DNA of 64,000 bases from Pedobacter sp. Bi126 (GTDB lineage: Bacteria; Bacteroidota; Bacteroidia; Sphingobacteriales; Sphingobacteriaceae): NCBI RefSeq assembly GCF_918698245.1, contig NZ_CAKKMS010000001.1, positions 1,271,356-1,335,355 on the forward strand, given 5' to 3'. Positions 27,922-36,269 of this stretch are shown one piece after another; position 1 is the first letter of the stretch; every line of letters starts with the position of its first letter. The notes beneath the pieces were generated by a model. It did no database searches and was not told the origin of the DNA. It was given only the letters and a program-made list of their open reading frames with translations. A program made the position numbers and the translations under genes.

Positions 27922-28797
27922 ATGAAAACATTAAACCCAATTTTAGTACTGATCGTGATGTTTTTTGTGGCCAGGTACAATAAAACAGAAGGAAAGATCA
28001 CAAAAACGATTACAATTGACTCATTAGGTGCCTGTCAGGGTATTTCTTATCAAAACGGAAGGTATTTTCTTTATGGCGATAGAGAAGTGGGGGTAATGCG
28101 CGAATATCAACTCCAAAAAGACTCCTTGATTGATCAGCATAAGGAATACAAGTTCACCGTTAAAGGCGAAAATATCATCAAACATCCTACGGGCATTGCC
28201 TATCACAAAGGCTTACCGACGTTTGTGGGTAATTCGGTAAAGCAAAATGCAGCAGGCACCGTTTGGAAAGCGGTAATTAATTGCATTAACTGGGAAGGCC
28301 TTTTAAAGACCAAAAAGCTAGATGGAAACCTGATTAAAAGTATTGAAGATGATGCCTGTATCCAGGGTACACGGCCCGAATATGTAAATTACAAAGGCAA
28401 ATGGTTCGTCGCAACAGCCGATTATGGCAATAAAGCCAATGAAGTACGGTTATACAATCCCGAAGCCTTATCAAAAGCCGATAAAACAAGTCAAAAGGGA
28501 ATCCTCTTCAAAAAATTCACCTGTTCGCCATGGGTACAAAACTTACATTATATTGCTAGCAAAGGTATACTCGTTTTAATCCAGAACCAGATTGAAGGAC
28601 GTAAATGGAGACTTACCTTTCTTGATCTGGAAAAATCACTTGCCAGCGGTCAAGAATCTGTTATCAAAGTTGTAGACACTGATAAACTGGATGAACTGGA
28701 AGGTTTTACCTTTACCGATCAGGCCAATAAAGGGATCGCCGTAAGTTCTTCCCGCAAAAACAATGTAAGTTTTATGGATTTTGCGCTTGGCGGTTAG
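27922..28797 (+). CDS. Conserved hypothetical exported protein, propeller-like
   Basis: A 291-residue protein with a hydrophobic N-terminus (MKTLNPILVLIVMFFVARY) that is a signal peptide or anchor. No named family is recognised. The body has short beta-rich repeats (YQNGRYFLYGD, YKGKWFVATAD, ILVLIQNQ, FTDQANKGIAVSS) suggesting a small beta-propeller resembling strictosidine-synthase or SMP-type folds, with an SIEDDACIQGTRPEYVNYKG segment near 136-155. It starts 3 bases after the YdcF-like gene, so the two are co-translated. A role in handling the same extracytoplasmic substrate is an inference from this pairing. Confidence 0.62.
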   Translation: MKTLNPILVLIVMFFVARYNKTEGKITKTITIDSLGACQGISYQNGRYFLYGDREVGVMREYQLQKDSLIDQHKEYKFTVKGENIIKHPTGIAYHKGLPTFVGNSVKQNAAGTVWKAVINCINWEGLLKTKKLDGNLIKSIEDDACIQGTRPEYVNYKGKWFVATADYGNKANEVRLYNPEALSKADKTSQKGILFKKFTCSPWVQNLHYIASKGILVLIQNQIEGRKWRLTFLDLEKSLASGQESVIKVVDTDKLDELEGFTFTDQANKGIAVSSSRKNNVSFMDFALGG

Positions 28798-28824
28798 GCC
28801 ATGCATTTCGCGATTCAATCTATC

Positions 28825-28891
28825 GGTCGGTGTCTCACCGACCAAAATGGAACATATTCATTCATCCTATCGGTAGGTGTCTCACCTACCG
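28825..28891. repeat. Two tandem hairpins with an identical TCT loop
   Basis: The first is GGTCGGTG-TCT-CACCGACC (28825-28843) and the second CGGTAGGTG-TCT-CACCTACCG (28871-28891). Both are preceded by CTATC. The stems differ by a compensating C-G to A-T pair. They follow the stop of the upstream gene by 27 bases and may end its message. Confidence 0.65.
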
Positions 28892-28944
28892 AAAACCGAA
28901 TTGTTTGTATATTCAAAATTAGGAAACGAATGGCTTGTGGTTCT

Positions 28945-29045
28945 TGGCGGTTTGCAATCCCGCCATTCGCTATAGCTCCGATAGAAAAAAAATCGGAGGC
29001 TGCCGCTACTGTCGGGTTTAGGAACAAGGGCTTGTGCACCCTGCA
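28945..29045 (+). repeat. Mosaic repeat, copy 2
   Basis: Contains ATTCGCTATAGCTCCGAT, a CTCCGAT/ATCGGAG hairpin, GGCTGCCGCTACTGTCGGG and AAGGGCTTGTGCA. The reverse complement of 3640-3740 shows the same words in the same order with point differences. Confidence 0.6.
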
Positions 29046-29353
29046 ACCTCACAAATAAAAAACTGAGTTAGCCATTTAGCCCCGGCTGAAGCGTTACCCT
29101 GCAGCGACGAGGCATCCCGAAGTTTCGGGAAAGCGTAAAAGCGGAAGACGGGAAGAAATTTAGTGTGTTTGCAGAAGCCTTGCGCTCCAAAACATAAGAG
29201 CTTGCAGTTGCCAAAATTTGTCAGTCTGAGGGAAGTGTCGAAGACTCCTGGATCCGTTTAACCATAGAAGGAATATAAGATCATGTAAGTTTATGTAGTA
29301 AAACAATCCTTCGACTACGCTCAGGATGACACTATGCAGTTTATCCCTTATAG

Positions 29354-29399
29354 TCCTCGTTTGTAACGAGGATTATTGAGATTCGCATTTGTAATGCGA
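29354..29399. repeat. Two hairpins with the same TTTGTAA loop but different stems
   Basis: TCCTCG-TTTGTAA-CGAGGA (29354-29372) and TCGCA-TTTGTAA-TGCGA (29383-29399). The loops are identical while the stems share no sequence. They are placed about 80 bases upstream of msrA. Confidence 0.6.
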
Positions 29400-29481
29400 T
29401 CCCGTAATTTATCATTCCCTTCTTTACTTTCCCTTTACACATCTTCGTCGTATCTTTATTATCAATAAAAAAGGAAGATAT

Positions 29482-29970
29482 ATGAATACTGAAAAAGCCA
29501 TTCTTGCAGGCGGCTGCTTTTGGGGAGTAGAAGAACTGCTCCGTCATTACCCAGGTGTTACCTCAACAGTTGTTGGATACACTGGTGGGGATGTTCCCAA
29601 TGCCACTTACCGGAACCATGGCACACATGCCGAAGCCATTGAAGTTACTTTTGATCCAACTGTTTTAACCTATCGTAAATTATTAGAGTACTTCTTCCAG
29701 ATCCACGATCCGAGTACACGCAACAGACAGGGAAATGATGTGGGTACCTCCTACCGCTCAGCTATTTTTTACAATAGCGAGGAACAGAAAAACACCGCAA
29801 ATGCATTAATTGCCGAGTTGGATGCTTCTGGCAAATGGCCTGGCAAAATTATAACTGAAGTGGTACCTGAAACCGATTTCTGGAATGCTGAAGAAGAACA
29901 CCAGGATTATTTACAGAAAAACCCTTACGGTTATACCTGCCACTTTGAAAGGCCGGATTGGAAATTGTAA
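29482..29970 (+). CDS. msrA: Peptide-methionine (S)-S-oxide reductase MsrA
   Basis: A 162-residue cytosolic enzyme that repairs oxidised methionine in proteins. The active-site motif GCFWG has catalytic Cys12 near the N-terminus, followed by the family blocks [12 protein letters not shown] (24-35), [11 protein letters not shown] (48-58), FFQIHDPST (71-79), [11 protein letters not shown] (86-96) and [11 protein letters not shown] (136-146). The second cysteine (Cys152, YGYTCHF) could act in recycling. It is a stand-alone gene without a fused MsrB domain. The start is supported by a GGAAG ribosome-binding site 5 bases upstream, unusual for this genome, and by a near-consensus TATCTTTA box at 29451-29458. 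Confidence 0.96.
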   Translation: MNTEKAILAGGCFWGVEELLRHYPGVTSTVVGYTGGDVPNATYRNHGTHAEAIEVTFDPTVLTYRKLLEYFFQIHDPSTRNRQGNDVGTSYRSAIFYNSEEQKNTANALIAELDASGKWPGKIITEVVPETDFWNAEEEHQDYLQKNPYGYTCHFERPDWKL

Positions 29971-30503
29971 ATAAGGTCGCTATTAAAAGGCACAAAGCAA
30001 TTTGACAGAAAGCTGGAGAGTCAGTTTTGTTTTCTGGAAATCAGATACAGTAGCATTTCGGTTCATTCCGCCCCGCTCTCGCTCCTGCTCCGATGAAGAA
30101 TCGGGAGCATCTCACTTTGATCGGGTTTAAGTGGCGTGGTAAGCAATGCTATTTGGGGCTGCACAATTCTGGAATACGATCATCTATCTGCGCCATGCTA
30201 ACCAACCTTAAATAGTAGCAAATCTCTCCAATTTTAAACCTGATTGCCGCGGAAATCCTTTTTGTCATCCTGAAGGATAATTTCTTTTATAAAAATCAAT
30301 ATTATTGACAGAGCATCTTTAGTGCTATGTGCCAGCGACGAATCGTCATTGCGAGGAGGCCTTTTCAGCCAACAAAGCAATCTTACAACTATCGCTAGTA
30401 GCGAGCGCTTTAAGATTATTCATCTTTGCAGTTGTTTTTAAAGGCATTCATGAGCTCACTTTCGTTCGGTTATCTTCGTGCCTCGCAATGACGATCAATT
30501 TAA
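29971..30503. other. Gene-free spacer after msrA
   Basis: Nothing coding is convincing. A mosaic-repeat fragment lies near 30060-30150 (CGATGAAGAATCGGGAGC and ATCGGGTTTAAGTGGCGTGG), followed by a GTCATCCTGAAGGATAATTT block at about 30264 that leads into repeat family A. Confidence 0.6.
30344..30494. repeat. Nested palindromic repeat family A, copy 2 (expanded)
   Basis: It opens with CGTCATTGCGAGGAGGC and closes with CCTCGCAATGACG. Inside are AAGCAATCTTACAACTATCG, CTAGTAGCGAGCGCTT and TAAGATT. Before the closing arm it carries about 60 extra bases (ATTATTCATC through TTCATGAGCTCAC) that copy 3 lacks. A similar ATTATTCAT to CATGAGCAC segment occurs at about 17656-17695. Confidence 0.6.
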
Positions 30504-30538
30504 AAAAAGGCAATTTTCTAATCGAAAATTGCCTTTTT
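30504..30538. terminator. Bidirectional terminator between msrA and the phosphoesterase operon
   Basis: A perfect 15-bp stem (AAAAAGGCAATTTTC and its complement) with loop TAATC, A-rich at one end and T-rich at the other. It lies 26 bases past the stop of the minus-strand operon. Confidence 0.8.
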
Positions 30539-30564
30539 GTTTAAAACATCATCATAACAGATCA

Positions 30565-33006
30565 TTAATCGTCATCATCTTTTTTCTTCTTCTCCAAAAT
30601 CACAAAAGCACTCCGTTTGGGCGCTGGCATTACCGATTGCTCTCCTTTAACCGATTTCCATACCACTTCATTCAGATCCAAATCCGGTGCCGAATCTTCT
30701 TTTGCAAAATTGAACAGTTCGGAACGTCTGCTGCTTTCATTCACCGCCACATTCCGTGTATCTAAATCAATAAGCGGCTGAATCACGTTATAAGGTGTAA
30801 AATCGGGCTTAGCCGTAAAACATTCATACAGTGGCATGGCTGCAGCATCGTACTGGCTCATTGGTGGCAAACCTAAAATAAGTTCCATTGTTCTTAAAAA
30901 TCCGGAAGTAGAATACATGGTATGAACAGGTGTATTCCGCTTAACATAAGGGCCAACCACATAGGCTGGCGAACGGTGCGCGTCAACATGATCGGGTCCG
31001 TTCTGTGCGTCGTCTTCCAAAATAAAAACAACTGATTCTTTCCAGATTTTACTATGCGATAGATGCTCCAAAATGCGACCAACAGCCAGATCGTTATCGG
31101 CAACTGCGGCCTGTGGCGAATATTTACCTTTCTTTTGTCCGCTGGTATGATCGTTAGATATTCTTAAGGTATTAAATTGTGGTACAACGCCTGCAACCAG
31201 TAACGAATCGAAATCGTGTTGCCATGCATCTACCCGAACCTGATCTTTAATATCCATATCAAAACCTGGTGAAGCAGCACACATATGGCCCTGTAGCGAT
31301 TTAATATTTGCCTTACCATAATCGCCAAACTCACCATAACTGCGGTAGCTTACCCCTGCCCTTTGGCAGTAGTCCCAGATAAAACCACCTTTAGGATAGG
31401 TAACGGGTCTGCCGCCTTCGAAACTGGTACTTCCGCCACGTGCTCCATAACTGGTAGGCCATGTTTTCTCAACTACATCTGTAGCATAAGCGGCCATGCT
31501 CCAGTTGTGTCCATCGGCACTTACCTCTGCATCAACATAGAAATTATCCAATAGCACATAGTTTTCGGCAAAAGCATGCTGGTTAGGTGTAATTTTTCTA
31601 CCGAAAAGTGTTAATGTAGAATCGCCGTTTCCTTTTGGCAGATCGCCAAGCACCTGATCGTAGGTTCTGTTTTCTTTGATGATATAAAAAACATGTTTAA
31701 TGGGCGATTTTTCGCCCTGTTTACGTGGAATAGGATTTCCGGCTTCACCATCGGCCATAATCGTCCGCTTATCGGTAAAGGGCGTATTGGCATACACCTG
31801 CTTGGTATATGCTTTTAACTGCTCAGGTTTTGGTGCAGCAATAAAAGATAAGGTTCCTTTAAACAAACCGGCAATATACTGCAGGCGGCTATTGGCCGTA
31901 CTGCCCATGTGGTAACCGCTATTATCGACTTTAGAAATCGGTTGTGGCCCTTGAGGGTTAGCCATCGGTGTATTGCCTTTGCCATTCGTAACTAAAATTT
32001 TCGAGCCTAAAACCTTAACACTTGTTGGGTACCAGCCTACAGGGATAAAACCCTGACTTAAGCTTAATCCAGGTTTGCTCACATCAAAAACTGCCAAACA
32101 GTTATTATCTGCATTAGCGATGTACAAAGTTTTCTCGTTGGCACTTAAAGCTAAACCATTAGTGGTAGAACCTGTTAACTGTGTAGCGTAAAGGGTAGTA
32201 GCAATGGTTTCGACCACCTTATTATTCGAAGTATTGATTACCGAAACGGTATTATCGTTCGCATTGGCTACGAATAAAATATTTCCTTTTTTATTAAGCA
32301 ATAGTTCATTTGGGTGATCGCCAACAGGAATGCGCTGTAAGATGCTTTCTGAAACTAAATCGATAACCGCAACAGATTTTCCACCCCAGAGTGAAACGTA
32401 TAATTTACTTTCATCTGCAGATAAAACACAACTATAGGCAATTGCAGGAAGCTGGATTTTTTTCAGGATCTGCTTTTCTGTGGGATTGATAATGTATAAA
32501 CTGCTGTCTTCTTTGGTTACCGTGTATAACTTACTGTTGTTTTTGTTTACAACAATCCCCGCCGGACTGATTTTTCCCTTTGGCCAAATGGGACCTAGTT
32601 TAATCGTATCGCTTTTGCCAAGTTTATTGTTCTGGATATTAAAATCTAAAATCCAGTTGTCGTTACCGCCAGAAGCATACAGGTGTTTTTCGTCTTTACT
32701 AAAAGCAATGCCGTACCAAGATTTACTTAGCACTTTTTCATCAATAATCTTTTCTGTTTTGGCATCAAGCAATTGCAGCGACTGGGTACTTTGTCCGTTG
32801 TTGGTAATGGCAAGATATTTACCCGAGGCACTGAGCTGCATGTTTAAAGGCAAATCGCCCAATTGCAGCGAATGCCCTGCCGGGCTCAGCTTCCACCCAT
32901 TAGGCAGTAAAATCTGCAGCGTACTTTCGTTTTTGCCTGGCCATTGTGCAAATCCTTTTTGGATGAACAGGAAACCGAATAATATAAATATATATGATTT
33001 TTTCAT
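30565..33006 (-). CDS. YVTN beta-propeller / phosphoesterase-family two-domain protein
   Basis: An 813-residue exported protein (signal peptide MKKSYIFILFGFLFIQKGFAQ). The N-terminal half (about 35-360) is a seven-bladed YVTN-type propeller with blades such as NKLYTVTKEDSSLYIINP and ILFVANANDNTVSVINTSNN. The C-terminal half (about 430-745) is a phosphoesterase domain related to phospholipase C/acid phosphatase: HVFYIIKENRTYDQVLGD (metal-binding Asn and Asp), NFYVDAEVSADGHNWSMAAY and FILEDDAQNGPDHVDAHRSPAYVVGP. It ends in a lysine- and aspartate-rich tail. It is the last gene of a three-gene operon with a metallophosphoesterase and a barrel. It likely hydrolyses phosphate esters in the periplasm or at the surface; the exact substrate is unknown. 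Confidence 0.88.
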   Translation of the reverse strand: MKKSYIFILFGFLFIQKGFAQWPGKNESTLQILLPNGWKLSPAGHSLQLGDLPLNMQLSASGKYLAITNNGQSTQSLQLLDAKTEKIIDEKVLSKSWYGIAFSKDEKHLYASGGNDNWILDFNIQNNKLGKSDTIKLGPIWPKGKISPAGIVVNKNNSKLYTVTKEDSSLYIINPTEKQILKKIQLPAIAYSCVLSADESKLYVSLWGGKSVAVIDLVSESILQRIPVGDHPNELLLNKKGNILFVANANDNTVSVINTSNNKVVETIATTLYATQLTGSTTNGLALSANEKTLYIANADNNCLAVFDVSKPGLSLSQGFIPVGWYPTSVKVLGSKILVTNGKGNTPMANPQGPQPISKVDNSGYHMGSTANSRLQYIAGLFKGTLSFIAAPKPEQLKAYTKQVYANTPFTDKRTIMADGEAGNPIPRKQGEKSPIKHVFYIIKENRTYDQVLGDLPKGNGDSTLTLFGRKITPNQHAFAENYVLLDNFYVDAEVSADGHNWSMAAYATDVVEKTWPTSYGARGGSTSFEGGRPVTYPKGGFIWDYCQRAGVSYRSYGEFGDYGKANIKSLQGHMCAASPGFDMDIKDQVRVDAWQHDFDSLLVAGVVPQFNTLRISNDHTSGQKKGKYSPQAAVADNDLAVGRILEHLSHSKIWKESVVFILEDDAQNGPDHVDAHRSPAYVVGPYVKRNTPVHTMYSTSGFLRTMELILGLPPMSQYDAAAMPLYECFTAKPDFTPYNVIQPLIDLDTRNVAVNESSRRSELFNFAKEDSAPDLDLNEVVWKSVKGEQSVMPAPKRSAFVILEKKKKDDDD

Positions 33007-33031
33007 TTTCTTAAATTGACTTAGGAGTGCC

Positions 33032-33871
33032 TTAGCGATGAAGATTAAAATTAACCAGCGCCCTGATGGTGTAACCGTTACCAGATGCTACGGAACCGAT
33101 TTCGCGGATGGCCTCTGATGGGATCACCTGACTGCGGGTTGCATAAAAAACAGGCCCACCAGAAAGAGAGAACGAAAGTTTCGAATGGTTTGGTTCCAGA
33201 TTGATTGATGGCCCGATCATTACCTTTGCACCACCTTCTGCCTCGTCTTTTTCCCAAAAACCTTCTAAATCCTGCCCTAAGGCCTCCAAGCCAAGGTATA
33301 AAACGTTAGAAACACGATGCTGATACCCAAAACTGCTTATAAAATCGAGTTTATCCCTTGTTTTATCAAAAGCTTTTTCAAAGCGAAGGTTACCCGCCAT
33401 TCGCCAGTTTGTCTGATCAAATGAAGCGGTAATTCTGCTAATTGCCGAACCAACACTCGACCAATCTCTGCTTAAACCTAAACCTGCACCTAACCTAAAA
33501 CCAGCTATGCCTTTACTGCCCACTAAATCTCTAATTACTTCAGCCTGTTGAGCAGAGGTTACACCTCCTGAATTGGCAAAACCGATTGCCGCTGTAGCAT
33601 ACAAGGTAAGCCTGCTGCCTAAATAGCCTTTAACACCAAACTGTTGCCCTAAACCATCATAACCGAACTGTCCGTTGGTTCTTTCGCCATAACTTCCTGA
33701 ATAATGGATATTCCAACGGGGGTTTTCTGCGGTTAAGGTATTCAGAGAAAACAGGAAGGGCTGAGCGGCATCAGTTCCAGTTTTCATTTCAGGCTTGGCT
33801 TCATTTATTTGCTGTGCGGCACAGTTTAAAACGGTGCCAGCAAAAATGAGCATCAAAATTGTCTTTTTCAT
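33032..33871 (-). CDS. Predicted outer-membrane beta-barrel protein of unknown function
   Basis: A 279-residue protein with a signal peptide (MKKTILMLIFAGTVLNCAAQ). The body is a string of amphipathic strands typical of a small barrel: WNIHYSGSYGERTNGQFGYDG, LTLYATAAIGFAN, GFRLGAGLGLSRDW, NWRMAGNLRFEKAF, LDFISSFGYQHRVS and a closing YTIRALVNFNLHR. No named family is recognised. It lies between the metallophosphoesterase (16 bases) and the propeller-phosphoesterase (25 bases) and is surely co-transcribed with both. It might be a channel or sensor for the phosphate compounds they release, an inference from context only. Confidence 0.68.
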   Translation of the reverse strand: MKKTILMLIFAGTVLNCAAQQINEAKPEMKTGTDAAQPFLFSLNTLTAENPRWNIHYSGSYGERTNGQFGYDGLGQQFGVKGYLGSRLTLYATAAIGFANSGGVTSAQQAEVIRDLVGSKGIAGFRLGAGLGLSRDWSSVGSAISRITASFDQTNWRMAGNLRFEKAFDKTRDKLDFISSFGYQHRVSNVLYLGLEALGQDLEGFWEKDEAEGGAKVMIGPSINLEPNHSKLSFSLSGGPVFYATRSQVIPSEAIREIGSVASGNGYTIRALVNFNLHR

Positions 33872-33887
33872 TGCGATGATCTATCAA

Positions 33888-34730
33888 TTAAAATTTGGTT
33901 TCATTTAATAATGGCGATTGACTTGCATTTACCTGATAAGTCTGGATCTTATCATTTTCATCAACCTCTACAATGCGGTAACCCTTATAGGCCGTACCCC
34001 AGTTTCCACCGATGTGTGCATCGAAAAAGTGTGGCAGTTTATCGGTATAAAAAACAGCATCAAGGCTGTGGTCGTGTCCATGAAATACAGCCTTTACGTT
34101 GGCATAACTGTGCAACAGTTTAACCGTATCCGGACAATCTACAAAAGGACTTTCGGGTACCCAGAAATGAGGCGGAATATGCAACACCACAAAAACAGTT
34201 TTCAGGTTTTTAAACTTATCGAGTTCCTGTTTTAAAAAATCGTTATTAGGGCATAAATAAGTGCCTTTGGTATCAGATGTATTGGCCAAAACAAAACCTA
34301 CTCCATTTTTTTCGAAAGAAAAGTTATCCTCATAGCCAAAAACCGATTTCCAGATCTTTGCATCGGCATGGTCGTGATTACCTGGAATGGCATAAAAAGG
34401 AACTTTGAGTTTATCGTAATATTCCTTTTTTACTTCCGATAATAGTTCCGGGCGATCGTGTACGAGATCCCCATTAATGATTACAAAATTGAGTGGATTT
34501 TTATCATGTGATTCATTTAACCACTTCACAATATTCTCGTGGTGCAATTTGTACTCCGTTCCAGGTTGGCCATAATGTCCATCGGATGCGATAGCGAAAC
34601 GCAATTTAGGAGCTTTGCCCGGTCTGGCAGGCGCCGTGTGTTCTTCAGCAAAAGAGGAAAGAACGGGCGAAATACTGGCCACTACAGCGGCAGCCAAACT
34701 ATTTTTCAGAAAAAATCGTCTGTTAGACAT
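33888..34730 (-). CDS. Calcineurin-like metallophosphoesterase, probably Tat-exported
   Basis: A 280-residue enzyme with a twin-arginine-like leader (MSNRRFFLKNSLAAAVVASI). All metallophosphoesterase motifs are present: ASDGHYG near 49, INGDLVHDRPE near 86, IPGNHDHAD near 117, VVLHIPPHF near 182 and FHGHDHSLD near 216, which hold two metal ions. Such enzymes cut phosphomonoesters or phosphodiesters. The spacing and length fit the family. It is the first gene of the three-gene operon. Its pairing with a second, unrelated phosphoesterase suggests breakdown of a complex phosphate compound outside the cytoplasm. Substrate unknown. Confidence 0.88.
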   Translation of the reverse strand: MSNRRFFLKNSLAAAVVASISPVLSSFAEEHTAPARPGKAPKLRFAIASDGHYGQPGTEYKLHHENIVKWLNESHDKNPLNFVIINGDLVHDRPELLSEVKKEYYDKLKVPFYAIPGNHDHADAKIWKSVFGYEDNFSFEKNGVGFVLANTSDTKGTYLCPNNDFLKQELDKFKNLKTVFVVLHIPPHFWVPESPFVDCPDTVKLLHSYANVKAVFHGHDHSLDAVFYTDKLPHFFDAHIGGNWGTAYKGYRIVEVDENDKIQTYQVNASQSPLLNETKF

Positions 34731-34930
34731 AAGGATAAGATATGTTTTGTATCAAAGCCCAATATTAGCTTGGTTAGGCTTCTTAAACATAAATTTAATG
34801 TTATGATTAGGTTAACCGAAGCATATCTATGTATCAATTTTATAACAGAACAGTGATTTTGCTAACTGGTTTTGACTATACAATTTTGGCAATTTCAAAA
34901 CAATTTTGGTGTAGCAGCGATTATCATAAT

Positions 34931-35371
34931 ATGAAACTACTCAAATCCCTACTCGCGGGCTTCGCTGGTGCCGGAGCATTAAATATATTGCACGAAAGTG
35001 TAAGACGGATTGATCCTGATGCACCAAGGATTGATCTTTTAGGCGAACAAGCCCTGTCAAGATCGATGAAAAGTTTAAATCTTGAAACGCCAAGTGGGAA
35101 CAATCTTTATCTGGCCACTCTTGCTGGCGATATAGTGAGCAATGGTTTATATTATAGCGCCATAGGCTTTGGCAGCAAAAAAAATATTTATATAAAAGGC
35201 GCGTTAGCAGGACTTACAGCGGGCCTAGGGGCTATAAATATTCCCGATAAAATTGGTTTGGACGATACGCCGGTAACCCATACGGATAAGACAAAAATAT
35301 TAACCGTAGCCTGGTATGTTATTGGTGGCTTGGTAACTGCAGCTGTTCTTAGCCGTTTACAACGGACTTAA
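34931..35371 (+). CDS. Small hydrophobic protein of unknown function
   Basis: A 146-residue protein started at the ATG at 34931; the open frame continues upstream to 34829 but those residues look unlike protein. It has glycine-rich hydrophobic stretches (LLKSLLAGFAGAGALNIL near 3-20, KGALAGLTAGLGAINI near 90-105 and VAWYVIGGLVTAAVL near 124-138) that are likely membrane helices, with a polar segment RRIDPDAPRIDLLGEQALSR between. No family is recognised. It is a single-gene unit between the phosphoesterase operon (divergent) and the lysE/uvrA operon (convergent). Confidence 0.62.
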   Translation: MKLLKSLLAGFAGAGALNILHESVRRIDPDAPRIDLLGEQALSRSMKSLNLETPSGNNLYLATLAGDIVSNGLYYSAIGFGSKKNIYIKGALAGLTAGLGAINIPDKIGLDDTPVTHTDKTKILTVAWYVIGGLVTAAVLSRLQRT

Positions 35372-35462
35372 TAAGACGAAAAACCATTACCCAGTCCGTA
35401 TTCTCACATAAAGAAAAACAAATAATTTCTTCCTGTTAATACTTGATAAAGGCCAACTGGAA

Positions 35463-35596
35463 GGTCCGTGGCGACACAGACCCTGGATTAAGATAATAAA
35501 CCAAGTGCACCTGTTCCGTGCTTTCCGTGTTTCCGTGGCAAAAAAAACTACCAATTCAGAAAATACCAAAACAAAAGGTCTGTGGAAACACAGACC
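35463..35596. repeat. Direct pair of hairpins, GGTCYGTG stem
   Basis: GGTCCGTG-GCGA-CACAGACC (35463-35482) and GGTCTGTG-GAAA-CACAGACC (35577-35596) lie 114 bases apart, each followed by CCxGGATTA. On the minus strand the changed base makes a G-U pair. Between them are three TTCCGTG words (about 35514-35537) that also appear inverted near 52909. Confidence 0.6.
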
Positions 35597-35607
35597 CCGG
35601 ATTAGAT

Positions 35608-36261
35608 TTATAGAATAACGATTGCCTGCTTTATAACCAGGTAAGCCGCCAATGCAAACAAAAATATCGCTATCGATTTATTGATAATTAAACTGCTTAA
35701 CGCAAATTTCTCCTGAATATAGGTTGCAAAATGCGCATATAAGTAAAGTGCGAGTGTAGAACCAACGCCCGAGCCCAAACTAAAAATTACTAGTGAGAGG
35801 TAATCCGTTTCGATCCATTGGTGTAAAATGACATAATTGCCAAAAAACAACCAGAATGGAATCTGAACAGGGTTTAAAACGCCTAAAATCAATCCGTATA
35901 AAACACTTCCGCTTCGTTTATCCTCTTTGGTATTACTTGTTTTAGGTACTTTTTTCCGGTTTTTCCAGGTAATGGTACCCATCACCAAAAACATCACGAT
36001 CATAAAACAATCGACTAAAGTACTTAAACGCACTTCGCTTACCGCCTCGTTCGGATTGATATCACTCATCGCCCAGCGGGCAAAACGCATCATCCCAAAA
36101 GTGAAAAATACTTCTACACAAGAGAAGGAAAGAATAAAGTACCAAACCTGCCGCATGCCCTTATTAATGGCGAGCTGTGCAACGGTGAGATTAATGTTGC
36201 CAGGGGGAATATAGCCCATGGCATTGAGAATGATGCCGATGAAAAACGTTAGAAAAAGCAT
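35608..36261 (-). CDS. LysE-family exporter
   Basis: A 217-residue inner-membrane protein with about six hydrophobic helices. The family signature appears near the N-terminus as IPPGNINLTVAQLAINKG, followed by the second helix block VEVFFTFGMMRFA. A cytosolic loop NRKKVPKTSNTKEDKRSGS near 103-121 precedes LILGVLNPVQIPFW, the second PxxxP-like block. LysE proteins export amino acids or related small compounds. It begins 8 bases after the uvrA stop on the same strand, so it is transcribed with uvrA, although a functional link is unlikely. Substrate unknown. Confidence 0.85.
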   Translation of the reverse strand: MLFLTFFIGIILNAMGYIPPGNINLTVAQLAINKGMRQVWYFILSFSCVEVFFTFGMMRFARWAMSDINPNEAVSEVRLSTLVDCFMIVMFLVMGTITWKNRKKVPKTSNTKEDKRSGSVLYGLILGVLNPVQIPFWLFFGNYVILHQWIETDYLSLVIFSLGSGVGSTLALYLYAHFATYIQEKFALSSLIINKSIAIFLFALAAYLVIKQAIVIL

Positions 36262-36269
36262 TGCCGAAA

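Larger units (their letters stand above)
28798..29481. other. Gene-free spacer with several hairpin repeats
   Basis: It contains two tandem hairpins (28825-28891), the second copy of the mosaic repeat (about 28945-29045), a hairpin ATCCCGAA-GT-TTCGGGA (about 29105), CTTCGACTACGCTCAGGATGAC words (about 29312-29331) and two hairpins with one shared loop (29354-29399). Open frames in this stretch follow the repeats and are not believed. Confidence 0.65.

Noticed and set aside
28801..29058. Open frame of 85 codons after the propeller-like gene
   Set aside because: It runs through two hairpins and the mosaic repeat; the peptide is repeat-derived and the same DNA recurs inverted at 3.6 kb in another frame.
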